Of a stretch of 64,000 bases of DNA, positions 1-9,200 are shown in pieces. Positions within the stretch are counted from its first letter, which is position 1. Every line of letters begins with the position of its first letter. The stretch lies in contig NZ_LMGZ01000018.1 of assembly GCF_001427605.1 (NCBI RefSeq), positions 124,001 to 188,000 of the forward strand, in the 5' to 3' direction. Origin of the DNA: Devosia sp. Root635 (GTDB taxonomy: Bacteria > Pseudomonadota > Alphaproteobacteria > Rhizobiales > Devosiaceae). The notes beneath the pieces were generated by a model, which was given only the letters and a program-made list of their open reading frames with translations, did no database searches and had not been told where the DNA came from. Both the position numbers and the translations under genes were made by a program.

Positions 1-62
1 GTGCTGCAAGCCCCGAGGCTGGCCGCAAGCATCAGGAGGGCGGCGAGTTTGAAGAGGTTCAT
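1..62 (-). CDS. flgH: FlgH, flagellar L-ring lipoprotein (partial, N-terminus only)
   Basis: Only the first 20 codons are in the window; the gene continues to the left. Read on the minus strand they encode a short basic start, a hydrophobic segment and a lipobox LGAC at residues 16-19, as expected of FlgH, the lipoprotein that forms the L-ring of the flagellar basal body in the outer membrane. An AGGAG ribosome site sits 9 bases before the ATG. It is 19 bases downstream of flgA, which chaperones the partner P-ring. The identity rests on the lipobox and on the gene order flgF-flgG-flgA-flgH; another small lipoprotein cannot be excluded from so short a piece. Confidence 0.7.
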   Translation of the reverse strand, partial: MNLFKLAALLMLAASLGACS

Positions 63-81
63 TGGTCTGGTCTCCTGAGGC

Positions 82-1041
82 TTAGAGTCCCGCTACGGCG
101 AGCGGGTCGGCGCTGACTTCGACGGCACCGGCAGAGATTGCGGTGGCGCTGATGACGCGCTTGGACATGAGGTTGAGCACCTGTACCGGCCCGCCCGAAG
201 CGGCGCCGGTGACCGCCTGACCTTTGACGGTCAGCGTCATCGGGCCCTGGCGGAAATAGATGGTGACGGGATCGTTCTTGCTGATCAGCAGCGGCACGGT
301 GACATCGGCGGGCTTGAGCAGCATGCCGTCACGGCTTTGCCGCGCCAGCGCCTTGCCCACCACGTCTTCCAGCCGGGCGACGCCGGTGCTTTCGACGAAT
401 TTCAGCGGCACCGGGCGCATCTCGATATTGCCGGCTGTCAGCAGCGTGCCGGCAGGCAGGCTGGCATTGATATGCGGCGCCTCGATCATCAGTTCGATCG
501 TCCCCGACACGTCCAGCGGCTGGGCCATGCCGGCGATGGCGAAGCGGGCGGTGAACGCGCCGCTGCCGGGCAGGTAGCGCAGGCTGATGATGCTGGCCGG
601 TTCTGCCACCGCCTCGGCATTGAGCGGCTGGACCGGCATCGAAAACAGCGTATCGACGCTCATGCCGCTGCCGACGATGCCACGGGCGGCCAGGTCGGCG
701 GCGATGAGGTCGGACAGCGCGGCTTCATCGATGACGGTTGCGGCGCGGGAGACGCGCACGCCGTCGAGGCCGCGCGCTTCGAATGCCTCGATGCCGATGC
801 GGGCCAGTGCGGCGTCGATGTCGGACAGGCCGACGAGGCCGCTGGTGCCGGGCAAGGGCGCACGGAACAGCGCCTGTTCGGCGGCGGGGCCGGCATCTTC
901 GAACATGTCGCCGACCGTAACGATGGCGGCGCTGACGACGATATCGGACCGGAGGACCGGGGTGGCCCAGGCGGCGCCAGCGAGCAGCAGGCTGGCCGTC
1001 ATGGCGATAGCGGAACGCAGGATCATCTTCACCGCCCCCAT
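82..1041 (-). CDS. flgA: FlgA, P-ring assembly chaperone
   Basis: Periplasmic chaperone that helps FlgI assemble into the P-ring of the flagellar basal body. The 319-residue product has a signal peptide (residues 1-26, ending AAWA before TP) and, from about residue 190, the C-terminal SAF-type region of FlgA (LPAGTLLTAGNIEMRP, then the beta-rich tail with MTLTVKGQAV). The ATG overlaps the flgG stop codon by one base (TGATG), which argues for this start over the TTG one codon upstream and for translational coupling. At 319 residues it is longer than the enterobacterial protein because of the N-terminal region before SAF. It is the third gene of a leftward flgF-flgG-flgA-flgH operon. Confidence 0.93.
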   Translation of the reverse strand: MGAVKMILRSAIAMTASLLLAGAAWATPVLRSDIVVSAAIVTVGDMFEDAGPAAEQALFRAPLPGTSGLVGLSDIDAALARIGIEAFEARGLDGVRVSRAATVIDEAALSDLIAADLAARGIVGSGMSVDTLFSMPVQPLNAEAVAEPASIISLRYLPGSGAFTARFAIAGMAQPLDVSGTIELMIEAPHINASLPAGTLLTAGNIEMRPVPLKFVESTGVARLEDVVGKALARQSRDGMLLKPADVTVPLLISKNDPVTIYFRQGPMTLTVKGQAVTGAASGGPVQVLNLMSKRVISATAISAGAVEVSADPLAVAGL

Positions 1042-1826
1042 CAACGCAGCTGGCTCGTCGCCTGCATCATCTGGTCGGCGCCGGAGATGACGCGGGCGTT
1101 CATCTCGTAGGCGCGCTGGGCAGCGATGAGGTCGGCGATTTCAGTGACGGAGTTGACGTTGGCCATTTCGAGATAGCCCTGCAGCAGATCGCCGGTGCCG
1201 TCCGTATTGGGCACGCTGACCTGCGCCGGACCGCTGGCGGCGGTTTCGAGGAACAGGTTGTCGCCCATCGATTCGAGGCCGGATTTGTTGACGAACCGGG
1301 CGAGCTGGAGCTGGCCGAGCTGGGTGGGCGTGGTGTCATTGTCGAGATAGGCGCTGACCATGCCGTCGGGCGAGATGGCGACGCCATCGGCGGTGCCGGG
1401 AATGGTGATGCCCGGATCGATGGGATAACCCGTCGAGGTCACGATTTCGCCCTCGGGGGAGCGTTCGAACGAGCCGTCGCGGGTATAGCCGGTGCGGCCA
1501 TCGGGCAGTTGCACCATGAAGAAACCTTCGCCGCGCACCGCGACGTCGAGCTCGCGCTCGGTGATGTTGACCGTGCCCTGGCTCATGACGCGCGGGGTGG
1601 AGACGGTGCGCACGCCGGAGCCGATTTCGAGGCCGGCGGGGATCAGGGTGCCCTGGTCCGAAGTCGGCGAGCCGGCGCGGGTGACCTGCTGGTAGAGCAG
1701 ATCCTCGAATTCGGCGCGCTGGCGCTTGTAGCCGGTGGTCCGCATGTTGGCGATATTGTTGGAAATGACTTCGACGTTGCGTTCCTGGGCGCTCATGCCG
1801 GTCGATGCGATATAGAGGGCTTTCAT
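1041..1826 (-). CDS. flgG: FlgG, distal rod protein
   Basis: Structural protein of the distal rod of the flagellar basal body. The 261-residue protein has the rod/hook N-terminal signature (MKALYIASTGM followed by VISNNIANMRTTGYKR) and the matching C-terminal helix (NVNSVTEIADLIAAQRAYE), which together form the coiled D0 domain of axial proteins. Length is normal for FlgG. It lies 15 bases after flgF and its stop overlaps the flgA start, so the genes are probably cotranscribed from the promoter region at 2583-2869. Confidence 0.97.
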   Translation of the reverse strand: MKALYIASTGMSAQERNVEVISNNIANMRTTGYKRQRAEFEDLLYQQVTRAGSPTSDQGTLIPAGLEIGSGVRTVSTPRVMSQGTVNITERELDVAVRGEGFFMVQLPDGRTGYTRDGSFERSPEGEIVTSTGYPIDPGITIPGTADGVAISPDGMVSAYLDNDTTPTQLGQLQLARFVNKSGLESMGDNLFLETAASGPAQVSVPNTDGTGDLLQGYLEMANVNSVTEIADLIAAQRAYEMNARVISGADQMMQATSQLR

Positions 1827-1841
1827 GGCATATCCTCAGGG

Positions 1842-2582
1842 TTAGCTATTGGCGTCGCCAAGGCGCTGGATGGCGCTGCGGCGCAGCTCATCCTGCTTCT
1901 GGGCAAGGTTGGCGGCCGATTCATAGGCGCGGGTCACGCGGATCATTTCGGCCATCTCGGAAACGCCCGAGACGTTGGAGCGCTCGACAAAGCCCTGCAT
2001 GGCCCTGGTATTGGTGGCCGCGACCGGCGTGCCGCCGGCAAACAGGTTGGTGCCCTCGCGGGTCAGTTCCTGCGGATTGGCGAATTCGACGAGACGGAGG
2101 CGTCCCTTGGGGCCGGCGCTGGAGCTGACCGAACCGTCGGCGGCGATCAGGATGCCGTTTTCCTCGGGACCGAACTGGATCGGGCCGGCTTCGCCGAGCA
2201 CCGGATTGCCGTTGACGTCGACCAGGGTGCCGTTGGCGCTGAGCTGGAAGGCGCCGGATTTGCTCCAGCGCTCGCCACCCGGGGTCTGGATGGCGAAGAA
2301 GCCGTCGCCATTGAGGGCGACATCGAGGGCGTTGCCGGTCTGCACCATGGCGCCGCCGGCCAGATCGTGGATCGTCGCCCAGTCCTGCACATAGGAGAGC
2401 GGCTGGTCGAGGCGCGGGAAATCCTGGTCGCGGGCGACCGGCATCACATATTCCTCGAACAGGATGTTCTCGGCCTTGAAGCCGGTCGTGTTGATGTTGG
2501 CCATGTTGTTGGCCACCACATCCATCTGCCGCTGCAGCGCGATCTGCCTGGAGAGGCTGATCAGTTGCGCATTCTCGATCAT
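1842..2582 (-). CDS. flgF: FlgF, proximal rod protein
   Basis: Proximal rod protein of the flagellar basal body, 246 residues from the ATG at 2582. It carries the rod signature near the start (VVANNMANINTTGFKAEN) and the C-terminal motif NVSGVSEMAEMIRVTRAYE. The reading frame stays open 23 codons further upstream, but the protein then begins with unrelated sequence, whereas MIENAQLISLSRQ is the usual FlgF start. It is the first gene of the leftward rod operon and faces fliL across a 287-base divergent promoter region. Confidence 0.95.
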   Translation of the reverse strand: MIENAQLISLSRQIALQRQMDVVANNMANINTTGFKAENILFEEYVMPVARDQDFPRLDQPLSYVQDWATIHDLAGGAMVQTGNALDVALNGDGFFAIQTPGGERWSKSGAFQLSANGTLVDVNGNPVLGEAGPIQFGPEENGILIAADGSVSSSAGPKGRLRLVEFANPQELTREGTNLFAGGTPVAATNTRAMQGFVERSNVSGVSEMAEMIRVTRAYESAANLAQKQDELRRSAIQRLGDANS

Positions 2583-2758
2583 TGCTGATCCCCGGAATGT
2601 TAACGTCCCCGAGACTGCCCACTTCCCCAAGCGGATCGCCTCGCCGTTCACATTGCAGAAACCATGCCAGGCGGCGAAATTGAATAAAATCAGATAGATA
2701 GCGAATAGGCTGGGTTAGCCTTACTGGGCTACTCTCTCCGGTCTCGGCAAAAGCTGCC

Positions 2759-2773
2759 CGGCAAATTTTGCCG
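2759..2773. promoter_or_regulatory. Palindrome CGGCAAA-N-TTTGCCG upstream of fliL/flgF
   Basis: Perfect inverted repeat, 7 bases per arm with one central base. A closely related copy (CGGCAAG-A-TTTGCCC) lies at 11746-11760 in the other divergent flagellar promoter region. The shared form and position suggest a regulator site, but no regulator can be named from sequence alone. Confidence 0.5.
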
Positions 2774-2787
2774 CTTCGGGGCAGTTT

Positions 2788-2802
2788 GTAACCAATCGTT
2801 AA
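2788..2802. promoter_or_regulatory. CtrA-like box (GTAA-N7-TTAACC)
   Basis: GTAA, seven bases (CCAATCG), then TTAACC. This matches the known alphaproteobacterial CtrA consensus TTAA-N7-TTAA(C) with one mismatch in the first half. It lies 68 bases before the fliL start. CtrA control of early flagellar genes is well established in Caulobacter; its use here is inferred. Confidence 0.6.
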
Positions 2803-2869
2803 CCATCGGGCGCTTAGCTGGACGAACAGCCGGAATCGTCCGGAAAGCCCCCGTATTTGGCAGGTTGGC

Positions 2870-3382
2870 ATGGCCGCTGAAGCAGATCTCGAAGACGGCG
2901 CCCCAGCCAGGAAGGGGATCCCGAAACTCTTCATCATCATCGGTGCGGCGGCCCTCGTCGTGCTGCTGGGCGGGGCCGGGCTCTATTTCTTCCTGTCATC
3001 GTCGTCGGCGCCGGCCGAAGATGCCGAGCACGGCGCAACTGCTGATGCGCATGCTGCGGCTGCAGCGGCGGGGCATACCTTCATCTTCAACCTGCCCCCG
3101 ATGATCGTGAACCTTCATGACGAGAACGGTCAGAGCGGCGCGTTCATGAAGCTCAGCATCGCGCTCGAAGTCGCCAATCAGGAAATGATGCTCGAGATTC
3201 AGCCGCGCATGGCCAAGGTTGTCGACGCCTTCCAGATTTACCTGCGCGAACTGCGCCGCTCGGATCTCGAGGGGTCCGCGGGGGTCTACCGCCTCAAGGA
3301 AGAGCTGCTGCGCCGGGTCAATGTCGCGATCTATCCGAGCCGCGTCGAATCCGTGTTGTTCAAGGAAATCCTGGTGCAGTAA
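2870..3382 (+). CDS. fliL: FliL, flagellar basal-body-associated stator regulator
   Basis: Inner-membrane protein that surrounds the stator at the flagellar motor. The 170-residue protein has a short cytoplasmic N-terminus, one membrane helix (about residues 19-41), an Ala-rich periplasmic linker (about 42-67) and the FliL domain, including PMIVNLHDENGQ and LKEELLRRVNVAIYP close to the end. Its TAA overlaps the fliM ATG (TAATG), so the two are coupled. It is the first gene of the rightward block and lies 68 bases downstream of a CtrA-like box. Confidence 0.95.
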   Translation: MAAEADLEDGAPARKGIPKLFIIIGAAALVVLLGGAGLYFFLSSSSAPAEDAEHGATADAHAAAAAAGHTFIFNLPPMIVNLHDENGQSGAFMKLSIALEVANQEMMLEIQPRMAKVVDAFQIYLRELRRSDLEGSAGVYRLKEELLRRVNVAIYPSRVESVLFKEILVQ

Positions 3383-4578
3383 TGGCGGGCCCCACCGAAC
3401 AGGACAAACTCGCCGACGACTGGGGGCTCGATGATGCGTCCCCCCAGGGCGAGAGCATGGCCGGCGCCGCCAGTGACGACGACATGACCGACGAGGAACG
3501 CGCCGCCGCCGCCGCCGCTGAATGGGCGGCGATGCTGGAGGGCGACAATGGCGACGGCGAGGGTGGTCCCGACCGTGTGCTCAACCAGGACGAAATCGAC
3601 AGCCTGCTCGGCTTCGACGCCAGCGTGGGCAGCAATGTCGAGCTGACCGGCGTCCAGGCTCTCATCAATTCGGCGCTGGTCAGCTACGAGCGCCTGCCGA
3701 TGCTCGAAATCGTCTTCGACCGCCTGGTGCGGCTGGCGACGACGAGCCTGCGCAACTTCACCTCAGACAATGTCGAAGTCACCATGGACTCGATTTCGTC
3801 GGTGCGGTTCGGCGACTACCTCAATTCCATTCCGCTGCCGGCCATCCTCTCGGTCATCAAGGCCGAGGAATGGGAGAATTACGGCCTGCTCACCGTCGAT
3901 TCCAGCCTGATTTACTCGATGATCGACGTGCTCTTGGGTGGCCGCCGCATCGGCGGCAATATCCGCGTCGAGGGCCGGCCCTATACCACCATCGAAATGG
4001 CGCTGGCCCGCAAGATGATCGAGATCATCCTGGAGGATACCCATCGCGCCTTCGAGCCGGTGACGCAGGTCAATTTCAAGCTTGAGCGCATGGAGACCAA
4101 TCCGCGCTTCGCCGCTATTTCGCGGCCGGGCAATGCCGCCATCCTGATCGAGCTGCGCATCGAGATGGACGATCGCGGCGGCAAGATCGAGATTCTGCTG
4201 CCCTACGCCACTATCGAGCCCATTCGCGAACAGCTCCTGCAGATGTTCATGGGTGAAAAATTCGGTCGCGACCCGATCTGGGAGGGCCACCTCGCCACCG
4301 AGATCTACGCCGCCGATGTCGAGATCGAAGCGGTGCTGCATGAGCAGGATTTGCCGCTCTCGCGCATGCTGGCGATGAAGCCGGGCGATACCGTGATGTT
4401 CGAGCGCTCGCCGAGCGACCCGGTGCGGCTGCGCTGCGGCGATGTCGATCTTACCGAGGCCATTATGGGCCATATCGGCAACCACGTATCCGTGCGGGTG
4501 TCGCGCCCGCTTAACCCGCCCAAGGTCACCATGGCGGCCTTCGAGGCGATCGACGAGAAAATGGAACAACAACGATGA
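3382..4578 (+). CDS. fliM: FliM, flagellar C-ring switch protein
   Basis: Switch protein of the cytoplasmic C-ring that binds CheY-phosphate. The 398-residue protein contains the LNQDEIDSLLGF motif that usually sits at the extreme N-terminus of FliM, here at residues 67-78, then the CheC-like middle domain (about 105-285) and a C-terminal SpoA domain (about 320-390, with MLAMKPGDTVMFE). The first 66 residues are an acidic, Ala-rich extension with two Trp-containing patches (DDWGLDDA at 12-19, EWAAMLEG at 47-54). Coupled to fliL by TAATG and to the next gene by a 4-base overlap. Confidence 0.97.
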   Translation: MAGPTEQDKLADDWGLDDASPQGESMAGAASDDDMTDEERAAAAAAEWAAMLEGDNGDGEGGPDRVLNQDEIDSLLGFDASVGSNVELTGVQALINSALVSYERLPMLEIVFDRLVRLATTSLRNFTSDNVEVTMDSISSVRFGDYLNSIPLPAILSVIKAEEWENYGLLTVDSSLIYSMIDVLLGGRRIGGNIRVEGRPYTTIEMALARKMIEIILEDTHRAFEPVTQVNFKLERMETNPRFAAISRPGNAAILIELRIEMDDRGGKIEILLPYATIEPIREQLLQMFMGEKFGRDPIWEGHLATEIYAADVEIEAVLHEQDLPLSRMLAMKPGDTVMFERSPSDPVRLRCGDVDLTEAIMGHIGNHVSVRVSRPLNPPKVTMAAFEAIDEKMEQQR

Positions 4579-5006
4579 TGTTCGGCTTGCCTCTGGGGCT
4601 GCTTGTGGAAAGTGCTGTTGCCATTCTGCTCGCGCTGACAATCGGATATTGCATCGTGCTCAACCAGCGCCTCAAGCGGCTGCATGCCGACAAGGACGTG
4701 ATGCGCCAGATGGTCGCCGACCTGGTCGGGGCCACCAACCTCGCCAATCAGGCGATCAAGGAACTCAAGCAGACGGCCGTCGAGGCCGACCTGTCGCTCA
4801 ATTCGCGGCTTGAGGAGGCCGAACGCTTCGGCATCGAGCTGGCCAACCATGTTACTGCCGGCACCGTGCTGATGGAGCGCATCGCCAAGATCACCAGCGT
4901 CGCCCGCCACAGCCAGGCCATCGAGCCGGTCGAGCAGCCCAACAAGGTGCAATCGGCCCTTGAGCAGCTTTCAGCCCGCGTGCGGACCCGCGGAGTTGCC
5001 GCGTGA
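4575..5006 (+). CDS. DUF6468-type single-pass membrane protein in the flagellar operon
   Basis: A 143-residue protein with one N-terminal membrane helix (about residues 6-28) and a charged helical cytoplasmic region (about 35-115) rich in Lys, Glu and Leu, which looks coiled-coil. I recognise it as the alphaproteobacterial family found after fliM, called DUF6468 as far as I recall; no biochemical function is known to me. Its ATG overlaps the fliM stop (ATGA) and its own stop overlaps the next start (GTGA), so it is made together with FliM and MotE. This suggests a structural or assembly role at the motor. Confidence 0.8.
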   Translation: MMFGLPLGLLVESAVAILLALTIGYCIVLNQRLKRLHADKDVMRQMVADLVGATNLANQAIKELKQTAVEADLSLNSRLEEAERFGIELANHVTAGTVLMERIAKITSVARHSQAIEPVEQPNKVQSALEQLSARVRTRGVAA

Positions 5007-6079
5007 CCAGGATTCGCCTGCTCCCTGTCGTCGTCATGGCCATTGCCGCCCTGCTGGTGCTCAAGACCCTGGGTCTGGTTACCAATGGCAGCTATGTGCT
5101 GGGCGGCGTCAGCGTGGCGCAGGCCGCAGGCGCCAGTGCGGAGGGAACAACCGAGGCCGATCTGACGGTGACGCCGGCTGGTGAGCCGACCATGGAGGAC
5201 AGCAGCCCCACGCTCGCCGATTCCGCTCCGACGATCGGCGGGCAGCCGGCAGGGGCGAGTGGCGGGCATGGTGAGCCTGCCGCCGATGCAGAACCAGCTG
5301 ACACCGAGACCCCGGCGGCAGAAGCGGTCGTGCCGGCCGGCGATGCCACCCTCCCTGCCATCCCCGTTGCCGGTGCGGCATCCAGCACCTATTGCGTCGA
5401 CTCCGATGCCACCATTACTGCGGGCGGGGACGTGGTGCTGGAGGGTGTGTCCACCGAGCTCGCCGGCGGCGGGCAAGCGGAGGCGGGCGGAGAGCCGGCA
5501 CCCGTGCCCGAAGGCAGCTTCGCGGCCCAGATGGCGGCCGATTGCCTGCCCTCCGGCGATGTTGTCCCCATGGAAATCACCACCGGGGGCGAAGTCGTGC
5601 CGTTGGTTGGTGCCGATGGCGTGTCGGTGACCGAACAGCAGTTGCTCGAGCGGCTGGCCGCCCGCCGGACCGAACTGCAGCAATATGAGAGCGATCTGGC
5701 GTTGCGGGCCTCGATCGTCGACGCCGCCGAAAAGCGCATCGCGGAACGGGCCTCGACGCTCGAGGCCCTGGAGGCGCAGATATCGACCCTGGTCGATCAG
5801 CGCACCGAGATGGAAACCGGCCAGTTTGCCGGGATCGTGGCGATGTACGAGGCCATGCGGCCCAAGGATGCCGCCAACATCTTCAACGAGCTCGACATGG
5901 AGGTGCTGCTGCGCGTCGCCAAGACCATGAGTCCGCGCAAGATGGCGCCGATCCTGGCGGAGATGTCGCCGGCGCGGGCGCAGGAGCTGACGGTGCGGAT
6001 GGCTGCCCTGGCCGACAAGCCGGCAACCGAAATGACCCCGGACGATCTGGCCGCCTTGCCGCAGATCGTGGGTCAGTAG
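5003..6079 (+). CDS. motE: MotE-like flagellar protein with MgtE-N-type domain, extended form
   Basis: The C-terminal third (about residues 215-355) matches MotE: a coiled coil (LLERLAARRTELQQYESDL onwards) followed by an MgtE-N-like helical domain with the AMRPKDAANIFNELDMEVL and MSPRKMAPILAEMSP segments. In rhizobia MotE is a periplasmic chaperone of the motility protein MotC. The protein starts with GTG overlapping the upstream stop and has an N-terminal signal or anchor (about 8-29). At 358 residues it is much longer than the usual MotE of roughly 200; the extra 150 or so residues form an Ala/Pro/Glu-rich linker containing two Cys (CVDSD, CLPSG). Confidence 0.8.
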   Translation: MTRIRLLPVVVMAIAALLVLKTLGLVTNGSYVLGGVSVAQAAGASAEGTTEADLTVTPAGEPTMEDSSPTLADSAPTIGGQPAGASGGHGEPAADAEPADTETPAAEAVVPAGDATLPAIPVAGAASSTYCVDSDATITAGGDVVLEGVSTELAGGGQAEAGGEPAPVPEGSFAAQMAADCLPSGDVVPMEITTGGEVVPLVGADGVSVTEQQLLERLAARRTELQQYESDLALRASIVDAAEKRIAERASTLEALEAQISTLVDQRTEMETGQFAGIVAMYEAMRPKDAANIFNELDMEVLLRVAKTMSPRKMAPILAEMSPARAQELTVRMAALADKPATEMTPDDLAALPQIVGQ

Positions 6080-6116
6080 AACACCGAGAAAATGCCTGGT
6101 TGCTTTATCGTTCGGC

Positions 6117-6131
6117 GTAAGGCGACGTTAA
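6117..6131. promoter_or_regulatory. CtrA-like box (GTAA-N7-TTAA)
   Basis: GTAA, seven bases (GGCGACG), TTAA, in the 179-base gap between motE and the TPR gene. It deviates from TTAA-N7-TTAA in the same base as the site at 2788. It suggests that the TPR gene has its own cell-cycle-type promoter. Confidence 0.45.
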
Positions 6132-6258
6132 GCACGGGGCGCTAGGGTCGGCACAGAGTATGTGTAACCCATGCGTTTTGTGATCCCGGAGCCGAAGGCT
6201 TCGCCATGAGACGCGCAGAGTGCGTCGGGGCGGGCAGAAGCCGGTGAAGACCGCGATC

Positions 6259-9200
6259 ATGGCTGGTTTGCGGTTCGCGAGGCGGGCCGTCATGGTTGGC
6301 GTCGCTGTCGCGGCGCTGGGTTCGGTCGCGCCTGCCTCCGCACAGGAACAGGGCCAGCTCTTTGCCACGCAGGAAGACGGCTATGGCCGCCTGATCCTCA
6401 GCTTTCCCGGCCGCGACGACCTTCCCGACTATACGATGCGCATCGAGAATGGTGTGCTGTCGCTCGAATTCGACGAGAAGGTGTCGGTCATCCTGCCCGA
6501 TGTCGGCACGACGATGGGGCAGTATCTGTCGGTCGCGCGCGTCGATCCGGACGGGATGGGCCTCCGCCTCGGCCTGCGCTCGGCCTTCACCTTCAACCGC
6601 ATCGAGGCCGGTGAAAAGCTCTTCATCGATCTGTTGCCGACCACCTGGCAGGGCATGCCGCCCGCTTTGCCGCAGGAAATCATCGACGAGCTGGCCGAGC
6701 GGGCCCGTCTCGCCGCCATCCGTGCCGAGCGCGAGCGCAAGGCCGCCGATGTGGTGGCGCTCGACCCCAGGGCCAGCGTTCGGGTCGGCCGCAATCCCAC
6801 TTTCATGCGCATCCAGTTCGACTGGACCGTGCCGACCACGGCCGAATATGTGCAGGAAGGCGAAGTCAGCCATATCGCCTTCGAATGGCCGGTCGGCATC
6901 GACCTGCGCGACCTGGCCGTCGACCTGCCCCCCGAAATCGCCTCGGTGGAAAGCGCGGTCAGTCCCGATGGGGCCGTGGTGTCGCTGACCCTGGCCAAGG
7001 ATATCACGCCGCGTTTCTACGAAAATTCCTCGCGCCAGTTCGTTCTCGATATCGACATTGCCGGGGTCAGCCTGCCCAGCTTTACCGCGGCCAGCCTGGC
7101 CGATAGCGTGGCGCAGGAAGCCGAGCCGGAGGCCCAGATGCCCGGCGGGCCCGAGCAGGCCCAGGTCGACAAGCTCTTTCCGGAAAGCGCGGCGCGCACC
7201 GTGACACCTTTCGTCAGCGTGCTGGGCTCGACCGTTCGCGTCGTGTTTCCGTTCGAGCAGGATACGCCGGCCGCCGTATTCCGCCGTGGCGACACGGTGT
7301 GGATGATGTTCGATACCGTCTCGGGCATCCTGCCGCCGAGCCATTCCGATGAACTGGACGCGCTGGCCAGCGAATTTGCCGTGGTGGCGTCAGGCGATAC
7401 CCAGGTGGTGCGGGTCGAGCTGTCGCAGGATCGGCTGGCGACGCTGGGCTCGGAAGGCATGGCCTGGGTGTTGTCACTGGGCGATATCATGCTGACGCCG
7501 ACCGAACCGATCGAACTCAGCCGCCGCCGCGATATCGAGGGTAATTTCGAGGTCGTGGCCGATGTGGCGCGCCCGGCCCGCATCCACGATTTCCGCGACC
7601 CGCTGGTCGGCGACATGCTCAAGGTGGTCACCGCCTATCCGCCGGCGCGTGGCGTGACGCGCACGCTGGACTATGTCGAATTCTCCGCCCTGCGCAGCGT
7701 ACACGGCCTCGTCATCAAGCCGAAAAACCCCGAACTGGATCTGGCCATTGAGAGCGATCTGGCGGTGCTGTCCACATCCGGCGGGCTCACCGTTTCGGCG
7801 GTCGATGCGCCACGCACCATAGGCAATGGCATCACCGAAAGCCTGCGTGGCAGTTTCGTGGATTTGGGGGCCCTGGAAGAAAAGGACTTCGGCGCCCTCA
7901 ACGATCACGTCGAGTCCCTGCTGGCCGCGGCTGCCGATGGCGAGGGCCGGGACCGCGACATCGCCCGGCTGGACCTGGCGCAGTATTACGTCGCCAACCG
8001 CTTCGCCCATGAGGCGCTCGGCGTGCTCGACGTACTGGAATCCGAACTCAAGGCCGAAGACCTGACGCGCAAGCTGCGCATTACGCGAGCCATTGCCGAT
8101 ACATTGGCCAACCGCCCGGCCGACGCGCTCAGCATCCTCAATTCCACCGGCGTCGGGCAGGAGCTCGACGCGCTGCTGTGGCGCACCATGGCCCGCGTCG
8201 AGTCCTACGACTTCAAGGGCGCGCGCTTCGACGCTATCGAAGCCAACAGCATCGTCGAGAATTACCCGCTCTGGGTCCGCAACAAGTTCTACTTCGCCGC
8301 GCTGCGCGCCGCCGTCGAGACCGACGACATGACATTGGCCGAGCGCTTCCTCAACGAGATCGACTTTGCCAGCCTCGATCCCGAGGATTCCAGCCTCTAC
8401 CACCTGATGTCGGGCCGCATCGACGAGGGGCGCGACCGGATTTCGGAAGCGATCGACACCTATGGCCAGGTGATTGCCGCCGATATCCGTCCGACGCGCG
8501 CGGAGGCCATCTACCGCACCCTGCGCCTGCTCGACGAACAGGGTACGCTCGACCTGGCCAAGGCCACCGATACGCTGTCGGCGGAGTCGCTCCTGTGGCG
8601 GGGCAATCCGCTGGAAGCGGACATGCAGACCATGCTGGCGGATTTCTACTTCCGCGATGGCGACTATCGGCGCGGCTTTGAAACCGTGCGGCAGGCCGTT
8701 GCCAACTATCCGGAGAGCCCGCCGGTCAATGCCCTGCGCGACAAGGCGCAGCAGATGTTCAGCGAGCTGTTCCTCAACGGCGTCGCCGACTCGCTGGGGC
8801 CGGTCGATGCGCTCAGCCTCTACTACGATTTCCGCCAGTTGACGCCGCCGGGTGCCCGCGGCGACGAAATGATCCGCAACCTGGCCCGCCGGCTGGTGCG
8901 CGTCGATCTGTTGGCGCAGGCCGCCGAACTGCTCGAATATCAGCTCGAAAACCGCCTGCGCGGCGTTGCCCGCACCCAGATCGCGGCCGACCTGGCCGTC
9001 ATCTACCTGGCCGATCGCCGGCCGCAGGAGGCCTTGCGCGTGCTCAACGACACGCGCCTGCCGGACCTGCCCGAATCGCTGCAGCGCCAGCGCCGCATCC
9101 TCGAAGCCCGCGCCATGATCGATGGTGGTCGCGACCAGTTGGCGCTCGACCTGCTGCGCGACATGGATGGCCGGGACGCGACCCTGCTGCGCATCGACGC

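Larger units (their letters stand above)
2583..2869. promoter_or_regulatory. Divergent flgF / fliL promoter region
   Basis: This 287-base gap separates leftward flgF from rightward fliL and must hold both promoters. It contains a perfect 15-base palindrome with a one-base centre (CGGCAAA-T-TTTGCCG, 2759-2773) and, 14 bases on, a CtrA-like box (2788-2802). Both are listed separately. The part near flgF is AT-richer than the surrounding genes. No coding sequence was recognised. Confidence 0.7.
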
